Part shown: positions 16,317 to 24,823 of the stretch, in pieces
Layout of the letters: each line of letters begins with the position of its first letter
Numbering within the stretch: the stretch's first letter is position 1
NCBI RefSeq assembly: GCF_019049285.1
Contig: NZ_JAGMUL010000063.1
Coordinates: forward strand, 1-64,000
Reading direction: 5' to 3'
Length of the DNA: 64,000 bases
Source of the DNA: Streptomyces sp. AC550_RSS872
GTDB taxonomy: Bacteria > Actinomycetota > Actinomycetes > Streptomycetales > Streptomycetaceae
Program-made: the position numbers and the translations under genes
Notes under the pieces: model-generated
Databases searched by the model: none
The model's input: the letters and a program-made list of their open reading frames with translations, nothing else
What the model was told of the DNA's origin: nothing

Positions 16317-17837
16317 GTGGACGACCCCCGCAGACTCCCCCTCGTCTACGTCCGCGGCTTCGCCGGCGGAACCCGAGGGATCGACAAGGCCGTGGACGAC
16401 CCCTTCTACGGCTTCAACGAGGGCTCCGTGCACATCCGCGTCGGCGCGCACAATCAGCCGCACTTCCACCAGTTCGAGAGCCCGCTGCTCCGCCTCCTGC
16501 GCGAGGAGGGCTACGAGCTGCTCGTGAAGGGAAACCAGTCGGCCTATCTCTCCCAGCACGACGAGATCCCCGCCAACACCGTCTGGATCCACCGCTTCTA
16601 CGACCGTTCGGCCACCACCTGGGGTGGCAGCCCCCAGGAGTACCGGCTGGAGACCGCTGCCGCTGACCTGCTCGATCTGATCGATCTGATCCTCGACAAG
16701 ACCGGGGCGCCCGCGGTCATCCTCGTCGCCCACTCCATGGGCGGGCTGATCTGCCGGTGTCTGCTGCACAAGGTCCTGCCGGAACGGGGGCGGGACGCCG
16801 CCGGCTGTGTCGCGAAGTTCTTCACCTACGGCACCCCGCACGGAGGCATCACCTTCGACCTCGGCGGCGGGCTGCTGGAGCGGCTCCGGGACATGACCGG
16901 GGTTCAGGGTGCGGACATCTTCGGGCCCCGGCGGATGTACGAGTACCTCACCCCGCAGGCCGACTTCGACCCCGACGGGCCGCCCGAGGGGTGGGACGCC
17001 CGTCGGATGCCGAGCGGGCCGGGGGCGTTGCCCGTCGAGCGGGTCTTCTGTCTGGTCGGCACCGATCCGGGCGACTACGACGTCGCCTTCGGGCTGTCCT
17101 CCGCCGCCGTCGGGCCGCACAGTGACGGGCTCGTGCAGATCGAGCGGGCGTATGTGCCGGGGGCGCATCGGGCGTTCGTGCACAGGAGTCACAGTGGGCG
17201 CTACGGGATGGTCAACTCCGAGGAGGGGTACCAGAACCTGCGGCGGTTTCTCTTCGGGGACACCCGGATCGAGGCCTCGCTCGTCGACTACCGACTGCGC
17301 CGGGACGGTGAGCTCGTGTGGCAGGCCGAGACGCGGTTGTCGGTGCGTGGGCTGCCCGTCGTGATGCATCAGCGGCTCGCGGCCCACTGGTGTCCCATCC
17401 AGCTCGACGTTGGACCGGACGGGCAGGACGCGTCGACGACGGCCACGGCTGACGTGTCGCTCGCGACCACCTTTCTCAACAGTGGCCTGAGGCAGTCCGA
17501 AGGCGAGCCCATGCGGTTCATCCTCGATCTGCGGCTCATCTCCCTGCGCGAGCGGCACGGCATTCTCAGCCTCGGTGACCACCTGGAGCAGACCGCCGAC
17601 TTCTCCGACACCCTCGTCATCGACGTGGGCACACCCGAGGCGGGCCCCGGTATCTGGGCCGCCTGGAACTCGGACATCGAGGGTGCCATCCGAGACCACG
17701 GCGTCGCCGGAGAACCCCGCGTCGACGAGGACCCCACCCCCGCCCGCTGGGTCGCCCACATTCCGCTCCCCACCACCGCCGCACCCCTCGTCGGCCCCGA
17801 CGCGCGGATCCGGCTCGTCGCCACGCCCTGGACGTGA
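16317..17837 (+). CDS. alpha/beta-hydrolase (PGAP1/lipase-like esterase)
   Basis: A 506-residue protein. The nucleophile elbow AHSMGG (about residue 141) and the preceding VILV strand mark an alpha/beta-hydrolase fold. YGTPHGGITFDLGGG and DSHSDGLV-type segments fit PGAP1/lipase-like proteins, with a final C-terminal half of unknown fold. No signal peptide is evident. Starts at GTG 16317 with GGAGG eight bases upstream. Substrate is unknown; the N-terminal LPLVYVRGFAGG and a His-rich loop (AHNQPHFHQFE) are typical of a subgroup in Streptomyces. Confidence 0.7.
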   Translation: MDDPRRLPLVYVRGFAGGTRGIDKAVDDPFYGFNEGSVHIRVGAHNQPHFHQFESPLLRLLREEGYELLVKGNQSAYLSQHDEIPANTVWIHRFYDRSATTWGGSPQEYRLETAAADLLDLIDLILDKTGAPAVILVAHSMGGLICRCLLHKVLPERGRDAAGCVAKFFTYGTPHGGITFDLGGGLLERLRDMTGVQGADIFGPRRMYEYLTPQADFDPDGPPEGWDARRMPSGPGALPVERVFCLVGTDPGDYDVAFGLSSAAVGPHSDGLVQIERAYVPGAHRAFVHRSHSGRYGMVNSEEGYQNLRRFLFGDTRIEASLVDYRLRRDGELVWQAETRLSVRGLPVVMHQRLAAHWCPIQLDVGPDGQDASTTATADVSLATTFLNSGLRQSEGEPMRFILDLRLISLRERHGILSLGDHLEQTADFSDTLVIDVGTPEAGPGIWAAWNSDIEGAIRDHGVAGEPRVDEDPTPARWVAHIPLPTTAAPLVGPDARIRLVATPWT

Positions 17838-17917
17838 GCCGGCAGCTGGGTACGGGGTCACCCGGGGACGGGAAAGTCCGTTGAGTTGCCGCCCTGCGTC
17901 GGGAAGGCTCTGGTGGC

Positions 17918-18466
17918 ATGGAGTACTTCTGCTACCACCGCGATCGGCCCGGCTCGGTCACCTCGCGCGGGGAACTGCTGGAGGCGCACTGGTCCTACAT
18001 GGACCGGTACGCGAAGGAGCTGATCGCGCGCGGCCCCACCTTCGCGGATGACGGCGAGACGCCCACCGGCAGTGTGCACATCGTCGACCTGCCCGATCCC
18101 GCCGCCGCCCGCGCGTTCGCCTTCGACGAGCCGAACTACCAGGCGGGCGTGTACCGGGACGTGCTGCTGCGCCGGTGGTGCAATCTGCTGGGGCGCACCA
18201 TGTGGGACTTCCCCGGTGGCCGCACCGGCGGCAACCGGTACCTGGTGCTCGGTCTCGGCGCGGGCGCGGCCGCCGACCTCGCCGTGCCGGCCGACCGGGA
18301 CGAACTGATCGCGTACGGGCCCCTGCTGTCCGACGACGGCGCCACCTGGCTGGGTACGGCCGTGCTGCTGCGGGCCCCGGACCCGGACTCGGCACGTGCT
18401 GTACTGACTCCGGAGCGGTATGCCGACATCGAGGTCCATGACTGGGAGTTCGGCGGGCGGCGGTGA
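17918..18466 (+). CDS. YCII-related domain protein (duplicated domain)
   Basis: A 182-residue protein made of two YCII-like halves: the first has HWSYMDRYAKELIARGPTF with DGETPTGSVHIVDLPD, the second has ADRDELIAYGPLLSDDGATW and GTAVLLRAPDPDSA. YCII proteins are small ferredoxin-like folds of poorly defined function, often with a conserved His-Asp pair. The duplication inside one chain makes a pseudo-dimer. It stands alone between the esterase and the DoxX gene. Confidence 0.75.
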   Translation: MEYFCYHRDRPGSVTSRGELLEAHWSYMDRYAKELIARGPTFADDGETPTGSVHIVDLPDPAAARAFAFDEPNYQAGVYRDVLLRRWCNLLGRTMWDFPGGRTGGNRYLVLGLGAGAAADLAVPADRDELIAYGPLLSDDGATWLGTAVLLRAPDPDSARAVLTPERYADIEVHDWEFGGRR

Positions 18467-18492
18467 CGGACCCACCTGCCTCCGCTTCCCGG

Positions 18493-18555
18493 CCGCCTGC
18501 TCCCTGAACGCCTGCTTCCCGAACCGCCTACTCGCCGAACCGCCTACTCCCCGAA
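18493..18555. repeat. 16-bp tandem repeat at the 3' end of the doxX-like gene
   Basis: Four units of 15-16 bp, on the gene strand TTCGGGGAGTAGGCGG and variants. The first unit contains the last codons and TAG stop of the DoxX-like gene (FGE-stop), and three degenerate copies follow. The array therefore reiterates the stop region into the intergenic space toward the convergent YCII gene. Looks like replication slippage. Confidence 0.85.
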
Positions 18556-19110
18556 CAGTGCCTCCTGTTCGTCGAACAGCCCCGCCTGCTCCTCCTTCTC
18601 CGCCCGGTCCAGCCGCCGGTTCCGTGCCCCCACCACCAGCGCCGTCACAGCCGCCGTCGCCCCGAGCGCCGTCGGCACCATCCAGCCGCGGTCGAAGACA
18701 TGGCCGAGGGCGTGGTCGAGGGAGAGGCGGCCGGGGCCGGCGATGGCGAGGCCGGTCGCGGCGAGGGCGAGGGTGGCGGCGTACTCGTAGCCGCCCTCCT
18801 GGTTGAAGAAGCCGTTCGGGGCGTGCACGGCGGCCGCGCCCGCCATGCCGCCGGCCGCCGCCGCACCCGCCGCCGGTGTCGCCAGGCCCAGCGCCAGCAG
18901 GGTGCCGCCGCCCGTTTCCGCGAGGCCCGCCGCCGTCGCGCTCGCCCTGCCCGGCTTGTAGCCGACCGACTCCATGAACTGGCCGGTCCCCTCGATGCCG
19001 TGCCCGCCGAACCAGCCGAACAACTTCTGCGCGCCGTGCGCGGCCAGCACCCCGCCGGCCCCCAGCCGGAGCAGCAGCAGGCCCAGATCACGTCGGTCGT
19101 AAGCACTCAC
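18544..19110 (-). CDS. DoxX family membrane protein
   Basis: A 188-residue DoxX/SURF4-type protein with four membrane helices, recognised by GLLLLRLGAGGVLAAHGAQK, LFGWFGGHGIEGTGQFMES and AGLAETGGGTLLALGL. DoxX proteins are linked to thiol stress and quinone metabolism in actinobacteria, but their activity is uncertain. The GTG at 19110 (SAYDRRDLG) is chosen for its nearby GGGAG; the open frame extends to 19194 without support. Its last codons belong to a tandem repeat. Confidence 0.82.
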   Translation of the reverse strand: MSAYDRRDLGLLLLRLGAGGVLAAHGAQKLFGWFGGHGIEGTGQFMESVGYKPGRASATAAGLAETGGGTLLALGLATPAAGAAAAGGMAGAAAVHAPNGFFNQEGGYEYAATLALAATGLAIAGPGRLSLDHALGHVFDRGWMVPTALGATAAVTALVVGARNRRLDRAEKEEQAGLFDEQEALFGE

Positions 19111-19241
19111 GGTGACTCCCGGAACAGACAGCACGGTAGATGGCACGGGCAGGACGACCTCCCGTATATCCACCGTCGCACCGCCGACACCCACCCGGCC
19201 CGCTCTCGCCGCTGTTCGGGTGGCGGGCCGACGGAGGCGGT

Positions 19242-19583
19242 GTGAGTCTGACCGGTATGACGATTCAGACGTCCAAACTCAGCGACCCCGCCGTCCGTGC
19301 CTTCGTCACCGCCGTCAACGCCCATGACCGCGAGGGCTTCCTGAGCATCCTCGCGCCGGGCGCGACCATGGCGGACGACGGCACCGACCGCGACCTCGCC
19401 GACTGGATCGAGCGGGAGATCTTCGCCTCCAACGGCCACATGGAAGTCGACAACGAGTCGAACCGGGGCCGCGACCTTCTCACCCACTACCGCAACGACA
19501 CCTGGGGCGAGATGCGCACCCGCTGGCACTTCGAGGTCGAGGACGACGGCAGGATCTCCCGCTTCGAGACCGGCCAGGCCTAG
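19242..19583 (+). CDS. NTF2-like (SnoaL-type) protein
   Basis: About 110 residues forming an NTF2-like cone fold: DPAVRAFVTAVNAHDREGFL, then ADWIEREIFASNG and the strand pair TRWHFEVEDDGRISRFE. These folds serve as small enzymes or binding domains; no substrate can be given. GTG 19242 is used because GGAGG lies four bases upstream; ATG 19257 is in frame but has no close ribosome-binding site. The TAG stop coincides with the first base of a 184-bp inverted-repeat element. Confidence 0.75.
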   Translation: MSLTGMTIQTSKLSDPAVRAFVTAVNAHDREGFLSILAPGATMADDGTDRDLADWIEREIFASNGHMEVDNESNRGRDLLTHYRNDTWGEMRTRWHFEVEDDGRISRFETGQA

Positions 19584-19766
19584 GCCCTGTCGTTTGGATC
19601 AGCCCGGCTGTGAGGCGCGGCTCCTTTCAGCCGACCCGAGCGGGGCCTGGTGCGTGCAGCTGCAAGGCGGAGGAGGGCGCCAACGCGGAGCGTTGGCAAC
19701 CGACGACAACGCCGCAGATGCGCGTGCCAGGCCCCGCGACGCCGGGGTGATCCAAACGACAGGGCC
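19583..19766. mobile_element. 184-bp MITE-like element with 19-bp terminal inverted repeats
   Basis: The ends are GGCCCTGTCGTTTGGATCA (19583-19601) and its exact reverse complement (19748-19766). The interior has no coding sense. The left end sits in CTAG at the stop codon of the NTF2-like gene. The size and perfect termini suggest a non-autonomous transposable element moved by a transposase outside this window. It would also form a long hairpin in RNA and so could terminate the upstream transcript. Confidence 0.85.
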
Positions 19767-19854
19767 GAGCTGACCGCCCGCATGGCCCGCATCCCGAAGA
19801 AGGCCTCACAAGCGCTTGCCCTCGTGTGCACTCCAACTCCTAATGTCCTCCCTC

Positions 19855-20841
19855 ATGGAGACCAAGAGGACTTTGGGACGTACGGGCATCGAGGTCAGCG
19901 CCCTCGGCTTCGGATGCTGGGCCATCGGCGGTGAGTGGCAGTCCGTCGACGGGCAGCCGCTCGGCTGGGGCAAGGTCGACGACGAGGAGACCGTACGGGC
20001 CGTCCGGCGCGCCCTCGATCTGGGCGTCACCTTCTTCGACACCGCGGACACCTACGGCGCCGGCCACAGCGAACGCGTCCTCGGCCGTGCCCTCGGCAAA
20101 CGCCGCGCCGATGTCGTCGTCGCCACCAAGTGGGGCAACGTCTTCGACGAGGACAGCCGCACCCTCACCGGCGCCGACGACAGCGTGCCGTACGCCCGCC
20201 GTGCGCTGACCGCGTCCCTGAAGCGCCTGGACACCGACTACGTCGACCTCTACCAGCTGCACCTCTCCGATGCCGACCCGGAGCGTGCCGCCGAGCTGCG
20301 TGAGGTGTGCGAGGAGTTCGTGCGGGAGGGGCTGATCCGCGCCTACGCGTGGAGCACCGACGACCCGGCCCGCGCCGCCGTGTTCGCGCGCGGGGAGCAC
20401 TGTGCGGCCGTACAGCACATGGCGAATGTGCTCCAGGACGCGCCGGAGATGTTCGCGCTGTGCGAGGAGCTGCGGCTGGCCAGCATCAACCGCAGCCCGC
20501 TGGCGATGGGTCTGCTGACCGGCAAGCGCCGGACGGGGCAGGCCCTGGAAGCCGGGGACATCCGCAGCCGGCCGCCTCAGTGGCTGAAGGGCTTCGAGGA
20601 CGGATCCGGCGCCGACCCGGACTGGCTGGCCCGAGTCGACGCGCTGAAGGACGTCCTCACCAGCGGCGACCGTACCCTCGGCCAGGGCGCTCTGGCCTGG
20701 CTGTGGGCCCGCAGCCCGCGCACCGTGCCGATCCCGGGGTTCCGTTCGGTCGCCCAGGCCGAGCAGAACGCCGGCGCGCTGGCGAAGGGGCCGCTCACGG
20801 CCGAGCAGGTGGCGGAGGTCGACCGGATCCTCGGACGGTGA
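19855..20841 (+). CDS. aldo/keto reductase
   Basis: A 328-residue NADPH-dependent aldo/keto reductase with the complete catalytic tetrad Asp62, Tyr67 (FFDTADTYGAG), Lys92 (VVATKWG) and His136 (YQLHLSD). C-terminal cofactor residues lie in IPGFRSVAQAEQN. The closest subgroup is the broad AKR class of unknown physiological substrate. No clear ribosome-binding site precedes ATG 19855; ATG 19843 is also in frame, and the gene may be leaderless. Confidence 0.9.
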   Translation: METKRTLGRTGIEVSALGFGCWAIGGEWQSVDGQPLGWGKVDDEETVRAVRRALDLGVTFFDTADTYGAGHSERVLGRALGKRRADVVVATKWGNVFDEDSRTLTGADDSVPYARRALTASLKRLDTDYVDLYQLHLSDADPERAAELREVCEEFVREGLIRAYAWSTDDPARAAVFARGEHCAAVQHMANVLQDAPEMFALCEELRLASINRSPLAMGLLTGKRRTGQALEAGDIRSRPPQWLKGFEDGSGADPDWLARVDALKDVLTSGDRTLGQGALAWLWARSPRTVPIPGFRSVAQAEQNAGALAKGPLTAEQVAEVDRILGR

Positions 20842-20854
20842 GCGAGAGACGTAG

Positions 20855-20938
20855 GCGGCAGCCGTTCCACGCACCGGTGCGTACCTCGCGGTCCCACGCG
20901 AGGTCCACCCCCACCCGGTGTCATGGAACGGCTGCCGC
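20855..20938. terminator. large nested inverted repeat, probable bidirectional terminator
   Basis: A 15-bp arm GCGGCAGCCGTTCCA (20855) is matched exactly by TGGAACGGCTGCCGC (20924). Inside lie CACCGG/CCGGTG and a small hairpin CTCGCG...GCGAG. It sits between the convergent aldo/keto reductase and SDR genes, a natural place for termination in both directions. The cloverleaf-like nesting could also mark a short mobile element. Confidence 0.6.
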
Positions 20939-21071
20939 ATCCCCCCCTCGGAGTGGTCAGCGGAAGCTTTGTGCGTCAAGTGTGAAGCTATTGTGGAGGA
21001 GAGTCGAGCATATGCTCCTCACCGGTCGCAATGCACCGGACGGCAGAATTCCGCTTGTATAGGTTGACCGT

Positions 21072-21869
21072 TCAGCCGCGTCCCACGTACGGCATCGCCG
21101 TCGCCAGGACCGTCGCGAACTGCACGTTCGCCTCCAACGGCAGCTCCGCCATGTGCCGCACGGTCCGTGCCACGTCGGCCACGTCCATCACGGGCTCGGG
21201 CACCACCGACCCGTCGGCCTGGAGGGCGCCGGTCCGCATCCGCGCGGTCATATCGGTCGCCGCGTTGCCGATGTCGATCTGGCCGACCGCGATGTTGTGG
21301 GGGCGGCCGTCCAGGGACAGGGACTTGGTCAGTCCGGTCAGCGCGTGCTTGGTCGCCGTGTAGGCGACGGAGTGTGGCCGGGGTGTATGTGCGGAAATAG
21401 ACCCGTTGTTGATGATCCGGCCGCCCTGTGGGTCCTGCTCCTTCATCTGCCGGTACGCCGCCTGTGCGCACAGGAACGCCCCGTTGAGGTTCGTGTCCAC
21501 CACGTGCCGCCAGGCGTCGTACGACAGCTCCTCGACCGGCACCCCGCCCGGCCCGAACGTCCCCGCGTTGTTGAACAGCAGGTCGACCCGCCCGAACCGC
21601 TCCACGGTGGCGGCGAACAGCGCGGCCACGTCCTCCTGCCGTGAGACGTCCGTCCGTACGGCGAGAGCGGCCCCGTCCGGCACCAGTGCCGCCGTCTCCT
21701 CCAGCGTCTCGACGCGCCGTCCGGCCAGCGCCACCGACCAGCCCGCGTGCAGCAGCTCCGCCGCGACGGCGCGGCCGATGCCGGAGCCCGCGCCGGTCAC
21801 CACGGCGATCCTCGCGTCCGTTTGCCTGTCATTCACTGGGGTTCGCCTCGCGATGTTCGCGCCGGTCAT
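21072..21869 (-). CDS. SDR family oxidoreductase
   Basis: A classical short-chain dehydrogenase of 265 residues: cofactor motif TGAGSGIG (25-32), NNAG (100-103), catalytic Ser near 157 (NNGSISA), Tyr170 and Lys174 (YTATK). The basic residues after the second strand (GRR) suggest NADPH. A shorter start at GTG (VNDRQTD, 12 codons in) would remove a non-conserved N-terminus. Substrate unknown. Confidence 0.9.
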   Translation of the reverse strand: MTGANIARRTPVNDRQTDARIAVVTGAGSGIGRAVAAELLHAGWSVALAGRRVETLEETAALVPDGAALAVRTDVSRQEDVAALFAATVERFGRVDLLFNNAGTFGPGGVPVEELSYDAWRHVVDTNLNGAFLCAQAAYRQMKEQDPQGGRIINNGSISAHTPRPHSVAYTATKHALTGLTKSLSLDGRPHNIAVGQIDIGNAATDMTARMRTGALQADGSVVPEPVMDVADVARTVRHMAELPLEANVQFATVLATAMPYVGRG

Positions 21870-22062
21870 GCCGACCGACCTGCCTTTCTGCCGGGGGTCC
21901 GGGGGTTGTCCCCCGGGAAATGCAGCATGGGGCCGCAGCGTACGGGAGGGTCCGCCATCCGGAACTCATCCATCCGCCATCCGAGTGTTGTGTACGCGCC
22001 AAGCGAGTGTCGTCCCCGGCCACTCCAATGCCTCATGCATCCATCAGGCAGGGGAGGACCGG

Positions 22063-23703
22063 ATGACCACCACCAGACACGCGCCCCAGCACGCCCCCGA
22101 ACTGCGTGCGGCCGCCCGCCACATCGGCCGCCGCCGCTTCCTGACCGTCACCGGCGCGGCCGCCGCGCTCGCCTTCGCAGTGAACCTGCCGGCGGCCGGC
22201 GCGGCGAGTGCCGCCGAGCTCGACGCCCGCAGGATCGACAACGACCCCTTCACCCTCGGCGTCGCCTCCGGCGACCCGCTGCCCGACTCGGTCCTGCTGT
22301 GGACCCGTCTCGCCCCCGCCCCCTACCAGCCCGACGGCGGACTGCCGGCCCAACGGATCACCGTGCACTGGGAGTTGGCCCACGACGAGAAGTTCACCAG
22401 GATCGCCAGACGCGGCGCCGCCATCGCGTACCCGGAGTTCCACCACACGGTCCACGTCGAGGTCGGCGCGCTCGGCGCGGACCGCGTCTACTACTACCGC
22501 TTCCGCGCGGGCACCTGGATCAGCGAGACCGGCCGTACCCGCACCGCGCCCGCGACGACCGGCGCGGCGAGCTCACTGACCCTCGCGGCCGTCTCCTGCC
22601 AGGCGTACAGCGACGGCTACTACACGGCGTACCGCCATCTCGCGCAGGACGACGTGGACGTCGTCCTCCACCTCGGCGACTACCTGTACGAGTACGCGGT
22701 CAACTCCGTCGGCGGCTACCGCAACTACACCGACCGCACGCTCCCCGCCCTGTACAACCGGGAGACCGTGACGCTGGAGGACTACCGGCTGCGTTACGCC
22801 CTCTTCAAGTCCGACCCCGACCTCAGGGCCGCGCACGCCGCGCACCCCTTCGTCGTCACCTGGGACGACCACGAGACCGAGAACAACTACGCCGACGACA
22901 CCCCGGAGAACAGCGTCCCGCCGGAGGAGTTCCTGCTGCGCCGGGCCTCCGCCTACCGGGCCTACTGGGAGAACCAGCCCCTGCGCCGCCCGCAGCGTCC
23001 CGTCGGCCCCGACATGCAGCTCTACCGGCGTCTGACGTGGGGCCGGCTCGCCCAGTTCGACGTGCTGGACACCCGGCAGTACCGCTCCAACCAGGTGTAC
23101 GGCGACGGCGCCCAGATCCCCGGCCCGGACGTCGACGACCCGGCCCGCACGATGACCGGCGCGACACAGGAACGCTGGCTGCTCGACGGCTGGCGCGACT
23201 CGGCGGCGCTGTGGAACGTCGTACCGCAGCAGGTCACCTTCTCCCAGCGGAAGTTCGACCTGACCGCGCCCTCCCGGGTGTCGATGGACGCCTGGGACGG
23301 CTACCGCGCCTCCCGGCGCCGGGTGCTGGACGGGGCCCAGGCCGCCGGGATCGAGAACCTGATGGTCCTGACCGGTGACGTCCATGTCGGGTACGGCTTC
23401 GACATCAAGGACGACTTCGACGACCCCGACTCCGCCACGCTCGGCACGGAGATCGTCGCCACGTCGATCGCCAGCGGCCGCGACGGCACCGACAGGCCCG
23501 CCAACTGGGACACGTACATGCGGGCCAACCCGCACATGAAGTTCTACAACGGGCGCCGCGGATACGTGACCGTCGCGCTCGGACAGCAGCTCGCGCGGAC
23601 CGAGTTCAAGACGGTGCCGTACGTGACCACGCCCGGGGCGCCGGTCACGACGGCCGCGTCCTTCGTCACGGAGGTGGGGGAGCCGGGGCTCACGCCGGCG
23701 TGA
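22063..23703 (+). CDS. phoD: PhoD-family alkaline phosphatase, Tat-exported
   Basis: A 546-residue PhoD-type metallophosphatase. It begins with a twin-arginine signal (RRRFLTVTG at 23-31, then a hydrophobic core and a probable cut after AGAASA). The PhoD domain shows FTLGVASGDPLPDSVLLWTR, the metal-binding HLGDYLYEY, WDDHETENNY and the late GDVHVGYGF. The family releases phosphate from diesters and monoesters outside the cell using Ca2+/Fe3+. GGGGAGG precedes ATG. Its end overlaps the convergent dehydrogenase gene by 14 bp. No PHO-box-like repeat was recognised upstream with confidence. Confidence 0.9.
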   Translation: MTTTRHAPQHAPELRAAARHIGRRRFLTVTGAAAALAFAVNLPAAGAASAAELDARRIDNDPFTLGVASGDPLPDSVLLWTRLAPAPYQPDGGLPAQRITVHWELAHDEKFTRIARRGAAIAYPEFHHTVHVEVGALGADRVYYYRFRAGTWISETGRTRTAPATTGAASSLTLAAVSCQAYSDGYYTAYRHLAQDDVDVVLHLGDYLYEYAVNSVGGYRNYTDRTLPALYNRETVTLEDYRLRYALFKSDPDLRAAHAAHPFVVTWDDHETENNYADDTPENSVPPEEFLLRRASAYRAYWENQPLRRPQRPVGPDMQLYRRLTWGRLAQFDVLDTRQYRSNQVYGDGAQIPGPDVDDPARTMTGATQERWLLDGWRDSAALWNVVPQQVTFSQRKFDLTAPSRVSMDAWDGYRASRRRVLDGAQAAGIENLMVLTGDVHVGYGFDIKDDFDDPDSATLGTEIVATSIASGRDGTDRPANWDTYMRANPHMKFYNGRRGYVTVALGQQLARTEFKTVPYVTTPGAPVTTAASFVTEVGEPGLTPA

Positions 23704-24736
23704 GCGCGGGCGCGAGGTCCTCGCCGGAACCCTCCTCGGGGGCCTCGCCCGGGTAGCGGACGCCGACCCGGTCCCGGATCGCGTCGAGCGTCCGCATCAC
23801 GGCGAGCGTGCCGTCCAGCGGCACCAGCGGGGACTCCGTCTCGCCGGCCCGCAGGGCACGCATCACCTCGGCGGCCTCGTGCCGCAGGCTGTTGCGCGGC
23901 CCGTCCGCCGGGTCGGCCGTGAACTCCTCGGGGTCACGGCCGTCGCGGTGCAGGACGAAGCGGTCCGGGAAGAAGAAGCCGTTCGGCACGTCGATACGGC
24001 CGCCCGAGCCGGTCACCGACGCGGAGTTCGCCGTACCGCCCACGATGGAGCAGTGCAGCGAGGCCAGCGCCCCGCTGTCCCAGGAGAGCAGGGCACCCGT
24101 CTGGAGGTCGACGCCCTCGGGCGACAGCATCGCGCGCGCGGCGACGTCCGACGGCTCGCCGAGCAGCAGCTGGGCGAAGGAGACCGGGTACACGCCGAGG
24201 TCCAGCAGCGCGCCGCCGCCCTGCGCCGGATCGCGCAGGCGATGCGCGGGCGGGAAGGGACCGGCCAGCCCGAAGTCGGCCTGGACATGGCGGACGTCGC
24301 CGATCGCGCCGTCCGCCACCAGGGCCTTCAGACGCCGGACCAGGGGATTGCAGTACATCCACATCGCTTCCATCAGGAAGCTGCCGCGCGCCTGCGCCAG
24401 GGCGACCAGTTCCCCGGCCTCCCGCGCGTTCAGCGTGAACGCCTTCTCGCACAGCACGTTCCGCCCGGCCTCCAGGCACATCCCGGCCGCGGCGCGGTGG
24501 GCCGCGTGCGGGGTGGCGACGTACACGACATCGATGTCGCCGTCCTCGGCGAGCGCGTTCCAGTCGCCGTACGCCCGCGGAATCCCGAACCGCTCCGCGA
24601 ACGCGTCCGCCGACGTCTGGGACCGCGAGGCCACCGCCACCACCTCGGCGTCCGGCAGATCGACGAGGTCCGCCGTGAACGCGGCCGCGATCCCTCCGGT
24701 CGCCAGGATCCCCCACCGCACGCTTCGCTCCGCCAC
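23690..24736 (-). CDS. Gfo/Idh/MocA family oxidoreductase
   Basis: A 348-residue NAD(P)-dependent dehydrogenase: Rossmann start WGILATGGIAAAFTADL, cofactor loop YVATPHAAHRAAA and the catalytic-region motif LCEKAFTLNAREA (EKP-type, with Ala for Pro). The C-terminal half has DLGVYPVSFAQLLLG. The GTG at 24736 is used; the open frame runs far upstream antisense to the MFS gene and is not meaningful. Likely acts on a sugar, polyol or dihydrodiol; the substrate is unknown. Confidence 0.88.
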   Translation of the reverse strand: MAERSVRWGILATGGIAAAFTADLVDLPDAEVVAVASRSQTSADAFAERFGIPRAYGDWNALAEDGDIDVVYVATPHAAHRAAAGMCLEAGRNVLCEKAFTLNAREAGELVALAQARGSFLMEAMWMYCNPLVRRLKALVADGAIGDVRHVQADFGLAGPFPPAHRLRDPAQGGGALLDLGVYPVSFAQLLLGEPSDVAARAMLSPEGVDLQTGALLSWDSGALASLHCSIVGGTANSASVTGSGGRIDVPNGFFFPDRFVLHRDGRDPEEFTADPADGPRNSLRHEAAEVMRALRAGETESPLVPLDGTLAVMRTLDAIRDRVGVRYPGEAPEEGSGEDLAPALTPA

Positions 24737-24823
24737 TGCGGCCCGCCCCTCGCTCGTGTGACCCTCGGCACTGTGTACGAGCTGAGAGCATAGAGGGCGG
24801 ATCAGTCGAAGGGGGAGGGGCGC

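Noticed and set aside
19580..19831. 83-codon minus-strand frame within the 184-bp element
   Set aside because: Runs from one terminal repeat to beyond the other, with no coding signature; treated as part of a non-coding MITE.
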